A stretch of DNA of 64,000 nt from contig NZ_MCNV01000010.1 of assembly GCF_001718195.1 (NCBI RefSeq), positions 1 to 64,000 of the forward strand, read 5' to 3'. The stretch comes from Paraburkholderia nodosa. Its GTDB lineage: Bacteria > Pseudomonadota > Gammaproteobacteria > Burkholderiales > Burkholderiaceae. The position numbers and the translations under genes are program-made. Below the pieces are notes generated by a model, which was given only the letters and a program-made list of their open reading frames with translations, searched no databases and was not told the origin of the DNA. Positions 53,765 through 61,265 of the stretch are shown here, piece after piece (position 1 is the stretch's first letter; each line of letters starts with the position of its first letter).

Positions 53765-53800
53765 TTGCTCCGCAGCCATCCTACTAGTAGGATGGCTGCG
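53765..53800 (+). promoter_or_regulatory. 30-bp perfect palindrome in a candidate promoter
   Basis: 53771-53800 is a perfect 30-bp palindrome (left arm CGCAGCCATCCTACT). A weak -35 TTGCTC (53765-53770), a 17-base spacer and -10 TAGGAT (53788-53793) can be drawn, so the palindrome fills the spacer and covers the -10. Read as the main operator for TetR control of the hydrolase gene. Confidence 0.6.
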
Positions 53801-53844
53801 TCGAACAGGCGACGCCCTGTCGAGCCCTCAAAATCACCTGGAGC

Positions 53845-54621
53845 ATGAAAATGAAGATTTCCTCATACGTCACCCGCATCGCCGCCGCCGTTGCCCTTTG
53901 CGCCGTCGCGCTCGGCTCGCAGGCCGCCACGGCCGCACCGGTCAAGAACATCGTGCTCGTGCACGGCTACTTCGCCGACGGTTCGGGCTGGCAGGCCGTG
54001 TCGAAGATCCTCACGCGCGACGGCTATAAGGTGTCCGTCGTGCAGGAGCCGGAAACGTCCTTCGCCGACGACGTGAAGGCGACGACCCGCGTGATCGACG
54101 CCCAGGACGGCCCGAGCATCCTCGTCGGCCACAGCTACGGCGGCGCGGTCGTGACCGAGGCGGGGAATGACGACAAGGTCGCGGGTCTCGTCTATGTGGC
54201 CGCGTTCCAGCCCGATACGGGAGAATCGCCGCTCGAACTGACGAAGAAGACACCGCCGGCCACCCAGGCGATCAAGGCCACCGCCGACGGCCACCTGTAT
54301 ATCGACCCGGCGAATTTCCACGAGGATTTCGCCGCCGACCTGCCCGCCGCCGAGGCCCGCTTCATGGCCATCTCGCAGGTCACGCCCGCCGCGCAGTCAT
54401 TCGGCGTTCCGATCGCGCACGCCGCCTGGCGAACGAAACCGAGCTGGGCCGTCGTGGCGACGGCGGACCGTGCGATCAATCCCGATCTGGAACGCTTCAT
54501 GACCCAGCGCGCAGGCAGCAAGACGGTCGAGATCAATTCGAGCCACGTGGTCTACATGTCGCATCCGGCGGAAGTGGCGAAGGTCATCGAGCAAGCCGCG
54601 GCGCAGTCGGCCAAAGAGTGA
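53845..54621 (+). CDS. Secreted alpha/beta hydrolase
   Basis: 258 aa. Signal peptide (core TRIAAAVALCAVALGSQAA). Then an oxyanion-hole segment NIVLVHGYFADGSGWQAVS, nucleophile elbow GHSYGG (Ser about residue 98) and catalytic His in SSHVVYMSHPAEV. It matches small esterase-like hydrolases of the ybfF/EstB type often found beside TetR genes. Substrate unknown; location periplasmic. Expression is likely controlled by the TetR gene through the palindrome upstream. Confidence 0.9.
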   Translation: MKMKISSYVTRIAAAVALCAVALGSQAATAAPVKNIVLVHGYFADGSGWQAVSKILTRDGYKVSVVQEPETSFADDVKATTRVIDAQDGPSILVGHSYGGAVVTEAGNDDKVAGLVYVAAFQPDTGESPLELTKKTPPATQAIKATADGHLYIDPANFHEDFAADLPAAEARFMAISQVTPAAQSFGVPIAHAAWRTKPSWAVVATADRAINPDLERFMTQRAGSKTVEINSSHVVYMSHPAEVAKVIEQAAAQSAKE

Positions 54622-54700
54622 TGCAGCGTGACGAGCCGCCTCCGGCCGTGATACCGGCCGAGGCGGCGCAATTGTCGCTAACGAACTTTTTTCGCCCCAA

Positions 54701-54728
54701 TGTCACACGCGGCCCAGGCTGTCTCGTC
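54701..54728 (+). promoter_or_regulatory. ECF41-type promoter
   Basis: TGTCACA (54701-54707) and CGTC (54725-54728), 17 bases apart, match the consensus reported for ECF41 sigma factors. The element lies 35 bases upstream of the CMD gene, which is in an operon with the ECF41 gene itself, so it is autoregulatory. Confidence 0.75.
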
Positions 54729-54762
54729 ATGTCATGGCAACCCAACCGAAAGGAGATGCAAC

Positions 54763-55239
54763 ATGACTGCCAAGCTCGACCTGTTCGCCGCCGCCCCGAC
54801 CCTGATGAAGTCCTGGATGGGCACTTCGCTCGCCGTGTCCGGGAGCCTCGAGCCGAGCCTCATTGCGCTGGTGGAGGTGCGCGCGTCGCAAATCAACGGC
54901 TGCGCGAATTGTCTTAACATGCATACCGCCCACGCACGCGAGGAAGGCGAGACCGAACAGCGTCTCTACCTGCTTTCCGCGTGGAAAGAAGCGCCTTGCT
55001 ATACCGACCGCGAACGCGCGGCGCTCGGCTGGACCGATGCCCTCACGCGCCTTTCCGAAGGTCATGTGCTGGAGGAGGCACGCGCGGCGCTCACCGACCA
55101 CTTTACCGAGGAGGAGCAGGTGAAGCTCACGCTGATGATCAATGTGATCAACGGCTGGAACCGCCTTGCGGTCGGCTTCGGCCTGTGGGTCGATCCGGCG
55201 GCGGCGAAGGCCATGGCCAGGAAGATGGTTGCCGCATGA
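54763..55239 (+). CDS. Carboxymuconolactone-decarboxylase/AhpD-like protein (ECF41 partner)
   Basis: 158 aa. AhpD fold; the CxxC-type site is NGCANCLNMHTAHAREEGET with the catalytic Cys pair and the His three residues after the second Cys. This sub-family is the most common genomic partner of ECF41 sigma factors and probably acts on peroxides or similar oxidants (inference). Start ATG has AAAGGAG upstream. Overlaps the ECF gene by ATGA. Confidence 0.92.
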   Translation: MTAKLDLFAAAPTLMKSWMGTSLAVSGSLEPSLIALVEVRASQINGCANCLNMHTAHAREEGETEQRLYLLSAWKEAPCYTDRERAALGWTDALTRLSEGHVLEEARAALTDHFTEEEQVKLTLMINVINGWNRLAVGFGLWVDPAAAKAMARKMVAA

Positions 55240-56093
55240 CGGACGCTGGCCTCACGGACGCCGCGGCGAGTTTCGATCCGCTGCGGCGCAAGCTGATCCG
55301 CGTGGCGTACCGCATGCTCGGCTCGGTCGCCGACGCCGAGGACATCGTGCAGGACGCGTTCATCCGCTGGGCGGACGTGGAGCGCGACGAGGTGCGCGTG
55401 CCCGAGGCGTTCCTGCGCCGCATGGTGATGCGCATGTGCCTCGACCAGCTCAAATCGGCGCGGCATCAGCGCGAAACCTATGTCGGTCCGTGGCTGCCCG
55501 ACCCGGTCGTCGAAGAGGACGAGCACGAGGACGTCACGCTGCCGCTCATGCTCGCGCTCGAACGCCTCTCGCCGCTGGAGCGCGCGGCGTTCCTGCTGCA
55601 CGACGTGTTCGGGCTCGAGTTCGACGAAGTCGCGGCCACGATCGGGCGCGAGAGCGCCGCATGCCGCCAGCTCGCGGCGCGCGCCCGCACTCATGTGCGA
55701 GAGGCGCGCCCGCGTTTTCATGTGGAGAAAGCGCGCGGCCTCGAACTGGCGCAGGCGTTCTTCGCGGCGTCGCGCAGCGGCGACATGAGCGCGCTGGGCG
55801 CCATCCTTGCCGATGACGTGAGCCTGCACGCGGACGGCGGCGGCAAGCGCCCGGCGATCGGCCGCCCGGTGTTCGGCTTCGAGAGTGTGATGAAGCTGCA
55901 TGCGCAGCTAGCCGACCTGTTCCGCAAGAATGGCTCGACTTTCGTGCGCGCGGGTTTCATCAACGGCCTGCCCGGCTTCGTCTCGCGCGAGGCCGATGGC
56001 GAGTTGCAGACCACCGCGCTCGAGATCGAAGACGGCAAGGTCACGGCCATTTACGTGATGCGCAATCCGGACAAGCTGCGGCATCTGCACTGA
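55236..56093 (+). CDS. ECF41-family sigma factor with SnoaL-like C-terminal domain
   Basis: 285 aa. Region 2 (LIRVAYRMLGSVADAEDIVQ), region 4 (LSPLERAAFLLHDVFGLEFD) and a C-terminal SnoaL-like domain from about residue 165. The three ECF41 signatures are here: WLPDP (86-90), DGGGK (200-204) and NPDKL (277-281). In this group the C-terminal domain replaces the anti-sigma factor and both activates and limits the sigma factor. The gene overlaps its partner CMD gene and a consensus promoter lies ahead of the pair. Confidence 0.93.
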   Translation: MTDAGLTDAAASFDPLRRKLIRVAYRMLGSVADAEDIVQDAFIRWADVERDEVRVPEAFLRRMVMRMCLDQLKSARHQRETYVGPWLPDPVVEEDEHEDVTLPLMLALERLSPLERAAFLLHDVFGLEFDEVAATIGRESAACRQLAARARTHVREARPRFHVEKARGLELAQAFFAASRSGDMSALGAILADDVSLHADGGGKRPAIGRPVFGFESVMKLHAQLADLFRKNGSTFVRAGFINGLPGFVSREADGELQTTALEIEDGKVTAIYVMRNPDKLRHLH

Positions 56094-56191
56094 GATGTGC
56101 GGCTTCCGGGCGGCCCAAGCCGCCGTGCACAAACGTTCCAGACTTGCAGCGGCGTTTCGAGGATCATGACTGCCTCGAAAAAGGAGGCAGC

Positions 56192-56599
56192 ATGTTCGAT
56201 ACGAAAGTCGCGCTGGTCGTGCGGGAAAATCTCGCGGTCTGGCAGAAGCTCAATGTGACCGCGTTTCTCGCCACGGGCATTGCGGCGGCGGTGCCCGAAG
56301 CGCTTGGCGAGCCCTACGAAGACGCGCGCGGGCAACGCTACGGCAGGATGCTGGGCCAGCCGATGATGATCTATGGCGCCGATGTCGGGGGATTGCAGGC
56401 GGCGCTGCGGCGCGGCGTTTCGCGCGAACTCACGATCGTGCCGTATGTGCACGCCATGTTTTCGACGGGCCACGACGCGGCGAACCGCGAGGTCTTTCGC
56501 GCCGAGGACCCGGAGAATCCCGATCTGGTGGGAATCGCGTTATACGGCCCGAAGAACGCGGTCGACAAGGCCGTGAAGGGGCTGGCGCTGCATCAGTAG
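56192..56599 (+). CDS. DUF2000 family protein
   Basis: 135 aa. Sequence pattern LVVRENLAVWQKLNVTAFLA, RYGRMLGQPMMIYGADVGGL, then FSTGHDAANREVFRAEDPE matches DUF2000, a small cytoplasmic family sometimes found near MarR or AraC genes. Start ATG has AAGGAGG upstream. It lies 98 bases after the ECF41 gene and is convergent with the ClC gene. Function unknown. Confidence 0.8.
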   Translation: MFDTKVALVVRENLAVWQKLNVTAFLATGIAAAVPEALGEPYEDARGQRYGRMLGQPMMIYGADVGGLQAALRRGVSRELTIVPYVHAMFSTGHDAANREVFRAEDPENPDLVGIALYGPKNAVDKAVKGLALHQ

Positions 56600-56615
56600 A
56601 CGCGCGCCGTTTCCA

Positions 56616-58418
56616 TCACCCCGCCTTGCGCACCGGCGGAAAGCGCCGCTTGCTGTTGCCCATGGGAATGCGGCGGAAGCGCTCCTTCTTGTGCTCTTCC
56701 TCGAAGTGCGCAAGCGAGAGCTTGACGAGGTCGCTGCGCGAGACGATGCCCACGAGCCGCCGCGATTCGCGGTCGGCCACCACGGGCAGGCGTTCGAGCC
56801 CGTGAATCGCGAGGCGCGTGGCAACCTGCCGGCAGGTTTCCGCGGGCAGCGCCATGTCGGGGGAACGTTGCGCGAGCAACGAGCCGAGCGGCGTGTCGAG
56901 GGCTTCGGTCGCGGCGCTCGCGCGCACGGCGTCGAGCATCGAGCGATCCACCACACCGAGCACCGCGCCGTCGCGCAGCACCGGGAAGGCGCGGCGCTGC
57001 TGGGTCGAACCGAAATAGCGGTCGAGGGCTTCGCGCACGGTGACGTTCGCGTCGATCGTATCGACGGTGCGGGTCATCACTTCATCGACGTAATGGCGCT
57101 CGAGCGGATCGACGCCGTACTCGCGATAGATGTGATAACCGCGGCGCGCGATCTTTTCGGTCATGATCGAGCGCTTCATGACGACCGTCGCGAAGCCGTG
57201 CGCAACCAGCGTGGCCGTGAGCAGCGGCAGCAGCGCATTGGTATCGTGCGTGAGGCCGAACGCGAACACGATGGCCGTGAGCGGCGCGCCGAGCGTGGCG
57301 CCGAGCGTCGCCGCCATGCACACGAGCGGCCACAGCGCCGGGTCGCTGCCGGGCAGCACGTGGCTCAACACCGAGCCGAGCCCGGCGCCGAGCATGAGCA
57401 GCGGGGCGAGCACGCCGCCCGAGGTGCCGGAGCCGAGCGCCACGACCCAGATCACGGCTTTCACCACCAGAATCGCAATGGCGACCTGAAGAACGATGTG
57501 CTGATGCAGCAGATCGCCGATCACGTCGTAGCCCACGCCGAGCGCGCGCGGCTCGATGAAGCCGCCAATGCCCACCACGAGCCCGCCGATGGCCGGCCAC
57601 CACGACCAGTGCAGCGGCAGATGGCCGAACAGGTCCTCGACCTTGTAGAGCGCCGCCGACAGTCCCGACGCGAGCGCGCCAGCCAGCAGCCCTGCGATGA
57701 TGCACGAGAAGAGCGCCACGGCGTGCGGCGGCAGGGTCTGCATGGGAAAGAGCGGCGCCGTGCCGAAGAACACGGAGCGCGCGAAGCCGGCCACCGCGCA
57801 CGCGAGCGCCACCGGCAGGAAGCTGCGCGGGCGCCATTCGAACAGCAGCAGTTCGACGGCGAGCAGCACGGCCGCGACCGGCGTGCCGAACACGGCGGTC
57901 ATGCCCGCGGCTGCGCCCGCCACGAGGAGCGTCTTGCGCTCGGCGGAGGTGACGCGCACGCACTGCGCGAGCAGCGAGCCGAGCGCGCCGCCCGTCATGA
58001 TGATCGGGCCTTCCGCGCCGAACGGGCCGCCGCTGCCGATCACGATGCCCGACGAAAGCGGCTTGAGCACGGCCACCTTCGGCGACATCTTGCTCTTGCC
58101 GAACAGAATGGCTTCGATGGCTTCGGGAATGCCGTGGCCGCGAATTTTTTCGGAGCCGAAGCGCGCCATCATCCCGACGATCAGTCCGCCAATCACCGGC
58201 ACGACGATGACCCACGGCCCCAGCGTGTTGAGCGCGGGAGAGCGGTCGGCGAACGAGAACTGGCCGAAGAAGAACAGGTTCGTGAACCAGTGGATCAGGC
58301 TCAGCAGCACGAACGCCGCGAGCGTGGCCAGTGCGCCAATCACGGCGGCCAGCGCGCTGATGCCGGGCAGGCGTGCGTTCGCCGAGAAGTCGCGCTTGTG
58401 GGAATCGTCGGAATGCAT
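56616..58418 (-). CDS. ClC-family chloride channel/exchanger with CBS domains
   Basis: 600 aa. About 10-12 membrane segments carry the ClC signature loops: G94-HGIP (usually GSGIP), GAEGPIIMTGG (134-144, usually GREGP; the gating Glu136 is kept) and SGTSGGVLAPLLMLGAG. The C-terminal pair of CBS domains (about 450-575) binds nucleotides and adjusts gating. His in place of the ion-coordinating Ser suggests altered selectivity or a different anion. Its gene follows MarR 58431 after 12 bases. Inner membrane. Confidence 0.92.
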   Translation of the reverse strand: MHSDDSHKRDFSANARLPGISALAAVIGALATLAAFVLLSLIHWFTNLFFFGQFSFADRSPALNTLGPWVIVVPVIGGLIVGMMARFGSEKIRGHGIPEAIEAILFGKSKMSPKVAVLKPLSSGIVIGSGGPFGAEGPIIMTGGALGSLLAQCVRVTSAERKTLLVAGAAAGMTAVFGTPVAAVLLAVELLLFEWRPRSFLPVALACAVAGFARSVFFGTAPLFPMQTLPPHAVALFSCIIAGLLAGALASGLSAALYKVEDLFGHLPLHWSWWPAIGGLVVGIGGFIEPRALGVGYDVIGDLLHQHIVLQVAIAILVVKAVIWVVALGSGTSGGVLAPLLMLGAGLGSVLSHVLPGSDPALWPLVCMAATLGATLGAPLTAIVFAFGLTHDTNALLPLLTATLVAHGFATVVMKRSIMTEKIARRGYHIYREYGVDPLERHYVDEVMTRTVDTIDANVTVREALDRYFGSTQQRRAFPVLRDGAVLGVVDRSMLDAVRASAATEALDTPLGSLLAQRSPDMALPAETCRQVATRLAIHGLERLPVVADRESRRLVGIVSRSDLVKLSLAHFEEEHKKERFRRIPMGNSKRRFPPVRKAG

Positions 58419-58430
58419 GGTGAGCAGGCC

Positions 58431-58844
58431 CTAAAGATCGATACGCGGAATGGTGAATGCGCCCTCGAGCGACTTCAACTCGGCGCGATGCAGTTCGGCC
58501 AGGCGCGCGAGCAGCTTTTCGCCGGCAGCGAGCAAATGCACTTCCACCTGGCGCCGGTCGCGCTCGCTCACGCGGCGCTCGACGAGTTCGATCGCCTCGC
58601 AGCGCGAGACGAGCGCCACCACGCCGTGATGCTGCGCCTGCAAACGCTCGGCCAACTCGCCGATGGTCGCCCACGTGCGGCCGGGGTAACCCTTCACATG
58701 CAGCAGCAACAGGTATTGCAACGGCGTGATGCCCTCGGCCTGCGCGGCCTGCTCCGAGAAGCGCTCGAAGCGGCGCATCTGGTAGCGAAATTCGGACAGC
58801 TGTTCAAAGTCGACCTTGTCGAGCTCGCGCGCGCTTTTTTTCAT
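58431..58844 (-). CDS. MarR-family regulator
   Basis: 137 aa. HTH YLLLLHVKGYPGRTWATIGE, then RLQAQHHGVVALVSRCEAIE, wing RRVSERDRRQVEVHLLAAG. Start ATG 58844. First gene of the operon with the ClC gene, so it probably controls both. A 17-bp site at 58877-58893 upstream of its start has a close copy upstream of the HPP gene. Confidence 0.9.
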   Translation of the reverse strand: MKKSARELDKVDFEQLSEFRYQMRRFERFSEQAAQAEGITPLQYLLLLHVKGYPGRTWATIGELAERLQAQHHGVVALVSRCEAIELVERRVSERDRRQVEVHLLAAGEKLLARLAELHRAELKSLEGAFTIPRIDL

Positions 58845-58876
58845 CGGGAGTCCCTGGAACGGTTTAGTCTCCTAAT

Positions 58877-58893
58877 ATATCACGATATGACAT
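58877..58893. promoter_or_regulatory. Candidate MarR operator, site 1
   Basis: ATATCACGATATGACAT, 33 bases upstream of the MarR start. It differs from the site at 60185-60201 by three transitions only and contains an ATATC-x2-GATAT inverted repeat. Confidence 0.6.
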
Positions 58894-58964
58894 TTATACC
58901 CGAAAACGCCTGTCACGTCGGCATGCGGCCAGGTGTATGGCCGCGATTCTGGCCGCCAAGCGGT

Positions 58965-60122
58965 TCAGGCCGGTGCCTGCTGCGGCGTCTTCGCCTGGTG
59001 ATAGAGCCCGGAGATCAAATCGGCCTGCGTGATGATGCCCGCGAGCCGGTGTTCGTGATCGACCACCGGCACATGGTGGTGCCCGCGGCCCGCAAAAATA
59101 CGCACGAGTTCGACGATCGGCGTCGTGTTCGCGACGGTGAGCACATGCGTGGTCATCAGCGTGCCGACACACTGGCCGGACTCTGCGTGCGGCCGGAACA
59201 GGCGCGCAATCGCGCAAAGCATGAGACGCAGCGGATGCCGTTCGCGCCCGTCGTGGGCGAGGTCGGCGCGCGTGACGATGCCTTTCACCTGGTGATGCGC
59301 GTCTACCACGGGCAGTGCCTTCACGTCGTGGCGCTTGAGCAGCGAGCGCGCTTCGCCCACGGTCGTCGCGGGCGTGATGCTCACCACGTTGGCCGACATG
59401 ACGTCGGCGCAGGTCAGTTCGCCGAAGCTGCGCGCGTAGGCGCGGATCTCGGCGTCCTGGAGCACGGCTTCCAGGTCGTCGGTGTCGATGTCGAGCATTT
59501 CGTCGCGCTCGCGCAGCACGGCTTCGAGGTCGGCACGCGTGAAACCGGCTTGCGCGGGGACGGGGCCGGCCACCCGCGGGCGCCGCGCGGCATGCGGATA
59601 GCGATGCCCCGTGGCGGCGTGATAGACGAGCGCGCCGCCGAGCAGCAGGAACGACTGCAGCGCGACGGGCACGAATACGAACTCATAGCCGAGCGCATGC
59701 ACGGCCGGGCCGCCCAGCACCGCGGTCAGCGCGACTGCGCCTGAGGGCGGATGCACGCAGCGCAGCGTAAACATCGCGACGATGGCCACGGCGATGGCCG
59801 CGGCGGCGGCCGGCACGGGGTCATGGATCCACATCGCCGCGGTCACGCCCACGGTGGCGGAAACGAGATTGCCGCCGATGATCGACCAGGGCTGCGCGAG
59901 CGGGCTGGCGGGGACGCCGAACAGCAGCACGGCGGAGGCGCCCATCGGGGCGATCAGGTACGGAATGCCCGCATCGCCGCCAGGCAGCCGGTGCGCGAGC
60001 GCGCCCGTCACCGCGATGCCGACCAGCGCGCCGCCGCCCGAGCGCAGGCGCTCGCGCCATGTGATGGTGACCCTGGAAGGGGTGAAGCGGGTGAGCCAGC
60101 GAAGGACCTTGAAGCGTGACAC
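58965..60122 (-). CDS. HPP-family membrane protein with two CBS domains
   Basis: 385 aa from a GTG at 60122. HPP membrane domain: about four helices (PLARLPGG-type start, then PYLIAPMGASAVLLFGVP and FTLRCVHPPSGAVALTAVLG, where CVHPPSG is the HPP motif). Two CBS units follow (ADVMSANVVSITPATTVGEA and VGTLMTTHVLTVANTTPIVE). Some HPP proteins carry nitrite, but this is not settled for the CBS type. A MarR-like operator lies 63 bases upstream of its start. Adjacent to the MarR-ClC operon and on the same strand. Confidence 0.9.
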   Translation of the reverse strand: MSRFKVLRWLTRFTPSRVTITWRERLRSGGGALVGIAVTGALAHRLPGGDAGIPYLIAPMGASAVLLFGVPASPLAQPWSIIGGNLVSATVGVTAAMWIHDPVPAAAAAIAVAIVAMFTLRCVHPPSGAVALTAVLGGPAVHALGYEFVFVPVALQSFLLLGGALVYHAATGHRYPHAARRPRVAGPVPAQAGFTRADLEAVLRERDEMLDIDTDDLEAVLQDAEIRAYARSFGELTCADVMSANVVSITPATTVGEARSLLKRHDVKALPVVDAHHQVKGIVTRADLAHDGRERHPLRLMLCAIARLFRPHAESGQCVGTLMTTHVLTVANTTPIVELVRIFAGRGHHHVPVVDHEHRLAGIITQADLISGLYHQAKTPQQAPA

Positions 60123-60184
60123 GATTCGGAGCGGAAACGGATGGGGAGCGCAGACGGCTCGGCGCCGCCCAAAGAATAGGGATA

Positions 60185-60201
60185 ATATCGCAATATGATA
60201 T
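60185..60201. promoter_or_regulatory. Candidate MarR operator, site 2
   Basis: ATATCGCAATATGATAT upstream of the HPP gene; on the minus strand it reads ATATC-N7-GATAT. 14 of 17 bases equal site 1. Confidence 0.6.
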
Positions 60202-60401
60202 ATATCGCGTCACTTAGTCGCGGCGATGTTGTACCGAGGATGCGCTTCGGGCAGGAATTTTTGGGGACGCAACCGCAACCGCGCGGCGGGCGGCGGCAGG
60301 TGAGGCAAGGGGAGGAGGCGCCGCCAGAGGGATGCCGCGGCGCATTTTCGGCAGGCCAGCGAACGCTGGCCGCCGGTTTGAACTTCAATCCTTAGCCAGC
60401 C

Positions 60402-61046
60402 TTAACCGGCATGCGGCGGCTGACCCGCGAAACGCGGCGCGGGAGCGGCGTTGGGATGGCCGTCGGGGTGGCGGTGATGGCCGGCATTGGCGTTGGCGCT
60501 GGCGTTCGCGTTGCGGTTCGGTGCGGGCGGCGGGCGATGTTGGGCGGTGTGCGCCGGCGGATGCCCGCCCGGCTGGGGCCGGTATCCATGCGGCGGCGTG
60601 CCGTGCGGCTGCATCGTCACGCGCACGCGCTGGGGCTCGGACATGTGCGCATGTTGCATCGGCAGATGGCCTTCGTTATGCGCCATCACCACCCGCAGTT
60701 CCGCGCGGCGGTGCAGGACTTCGCCGCGCAGATCGCCGCGGCCGTAGTAGCGGCGCTGGCGGTGGCCGTCCGGCCCCACGATCCAGATATACGTGCTGCC
60801 GCCGGCGTAGACCACGTCGCGGTCGAGCACGACCGAGACATAGGCGTCATACGGTTGCGGCACATAAACGGGTTGTGCGACGACGACAGGCGGGGGCGGC
60901 GGCGGCGGAGCGACAACCACGGTCGTGGGGCGCGCGGGGGCGGTGGCGACTCGGGGGCTCGAGACGCAGCCGCTGATCAGCAGGGTTGCGGCCAGGGTTC
61001 CGAACAAGACAGATGCAGATGGCAGGGCGCGTGGTTTCGCGTGCAA
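60402..61046 (-). CDS. Pro/His-rich lipoprotein of unknown function
   Basis: 214 aa from a TTG at 61046, supported by GGAG eight bases upstream; no ATG is well placed. Signal peptide with lipobox (LISGC, Cys at about 27), then a poly-Pro run, a YXWIVGPDGHRQRRYYGRGD segment, and a Pro/Asn/His-rich tail (HPPAHTAQHRPPPAPNR). The tail may bind metal through its many His residues (inference). No named family recognised. Outer or inner membrane anchored, reading away from the IOR gene. Confidence 0.65.
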   Translation of the reverse strand: MHAKPRALPSASVLFGTLAATLLISGCVSSPRVATAPARPTTVVVAPPPPPPPVVVAQPVYVPQPYDAYVSVVLDRDVVYAGGSTYIWIVGPDGHRQRRYYGRGDLRGEVLHRRAELRVVMAHNEGHLPMQHAHMSEPQRVRVTMQPHGTPPHGYRPQPGGHPPAHTAQHRPPPAPNRNANASANANAGHHRHPDGHPNAAPAPRFAGQPPHAG

Positions 61047-61265
61047 GCGGGACTCCGGAATGAGTGGTTGCTGGTCCCGCGTGTTAACGGCAAATGCCCG
61101 AGGCGCTTGAGCAAGCGCCCGTCGACGCGGGGATGACTGCGCGTCCAGCCATCCGTTTTTCGCATACCGGTGTTCCCAATTTGTGATTTTACGATGGCAT
61201 ATCGGCTTCCTATACTCGCCCGGAAAACGTACCGATGAAGTACCGATTCCGGAGACAGCCCCGCC

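Noticed and set aside
56691..59744. A 1017-codon open frame on the plus strand opposite the ClC, MarR and HPP genes
   Set aside because: Its product is low-complexity Arg/His/Ala-rich sequence with no motif, a usual antisense artefact of high-GC genes. The minus-strand genes have clear domains.
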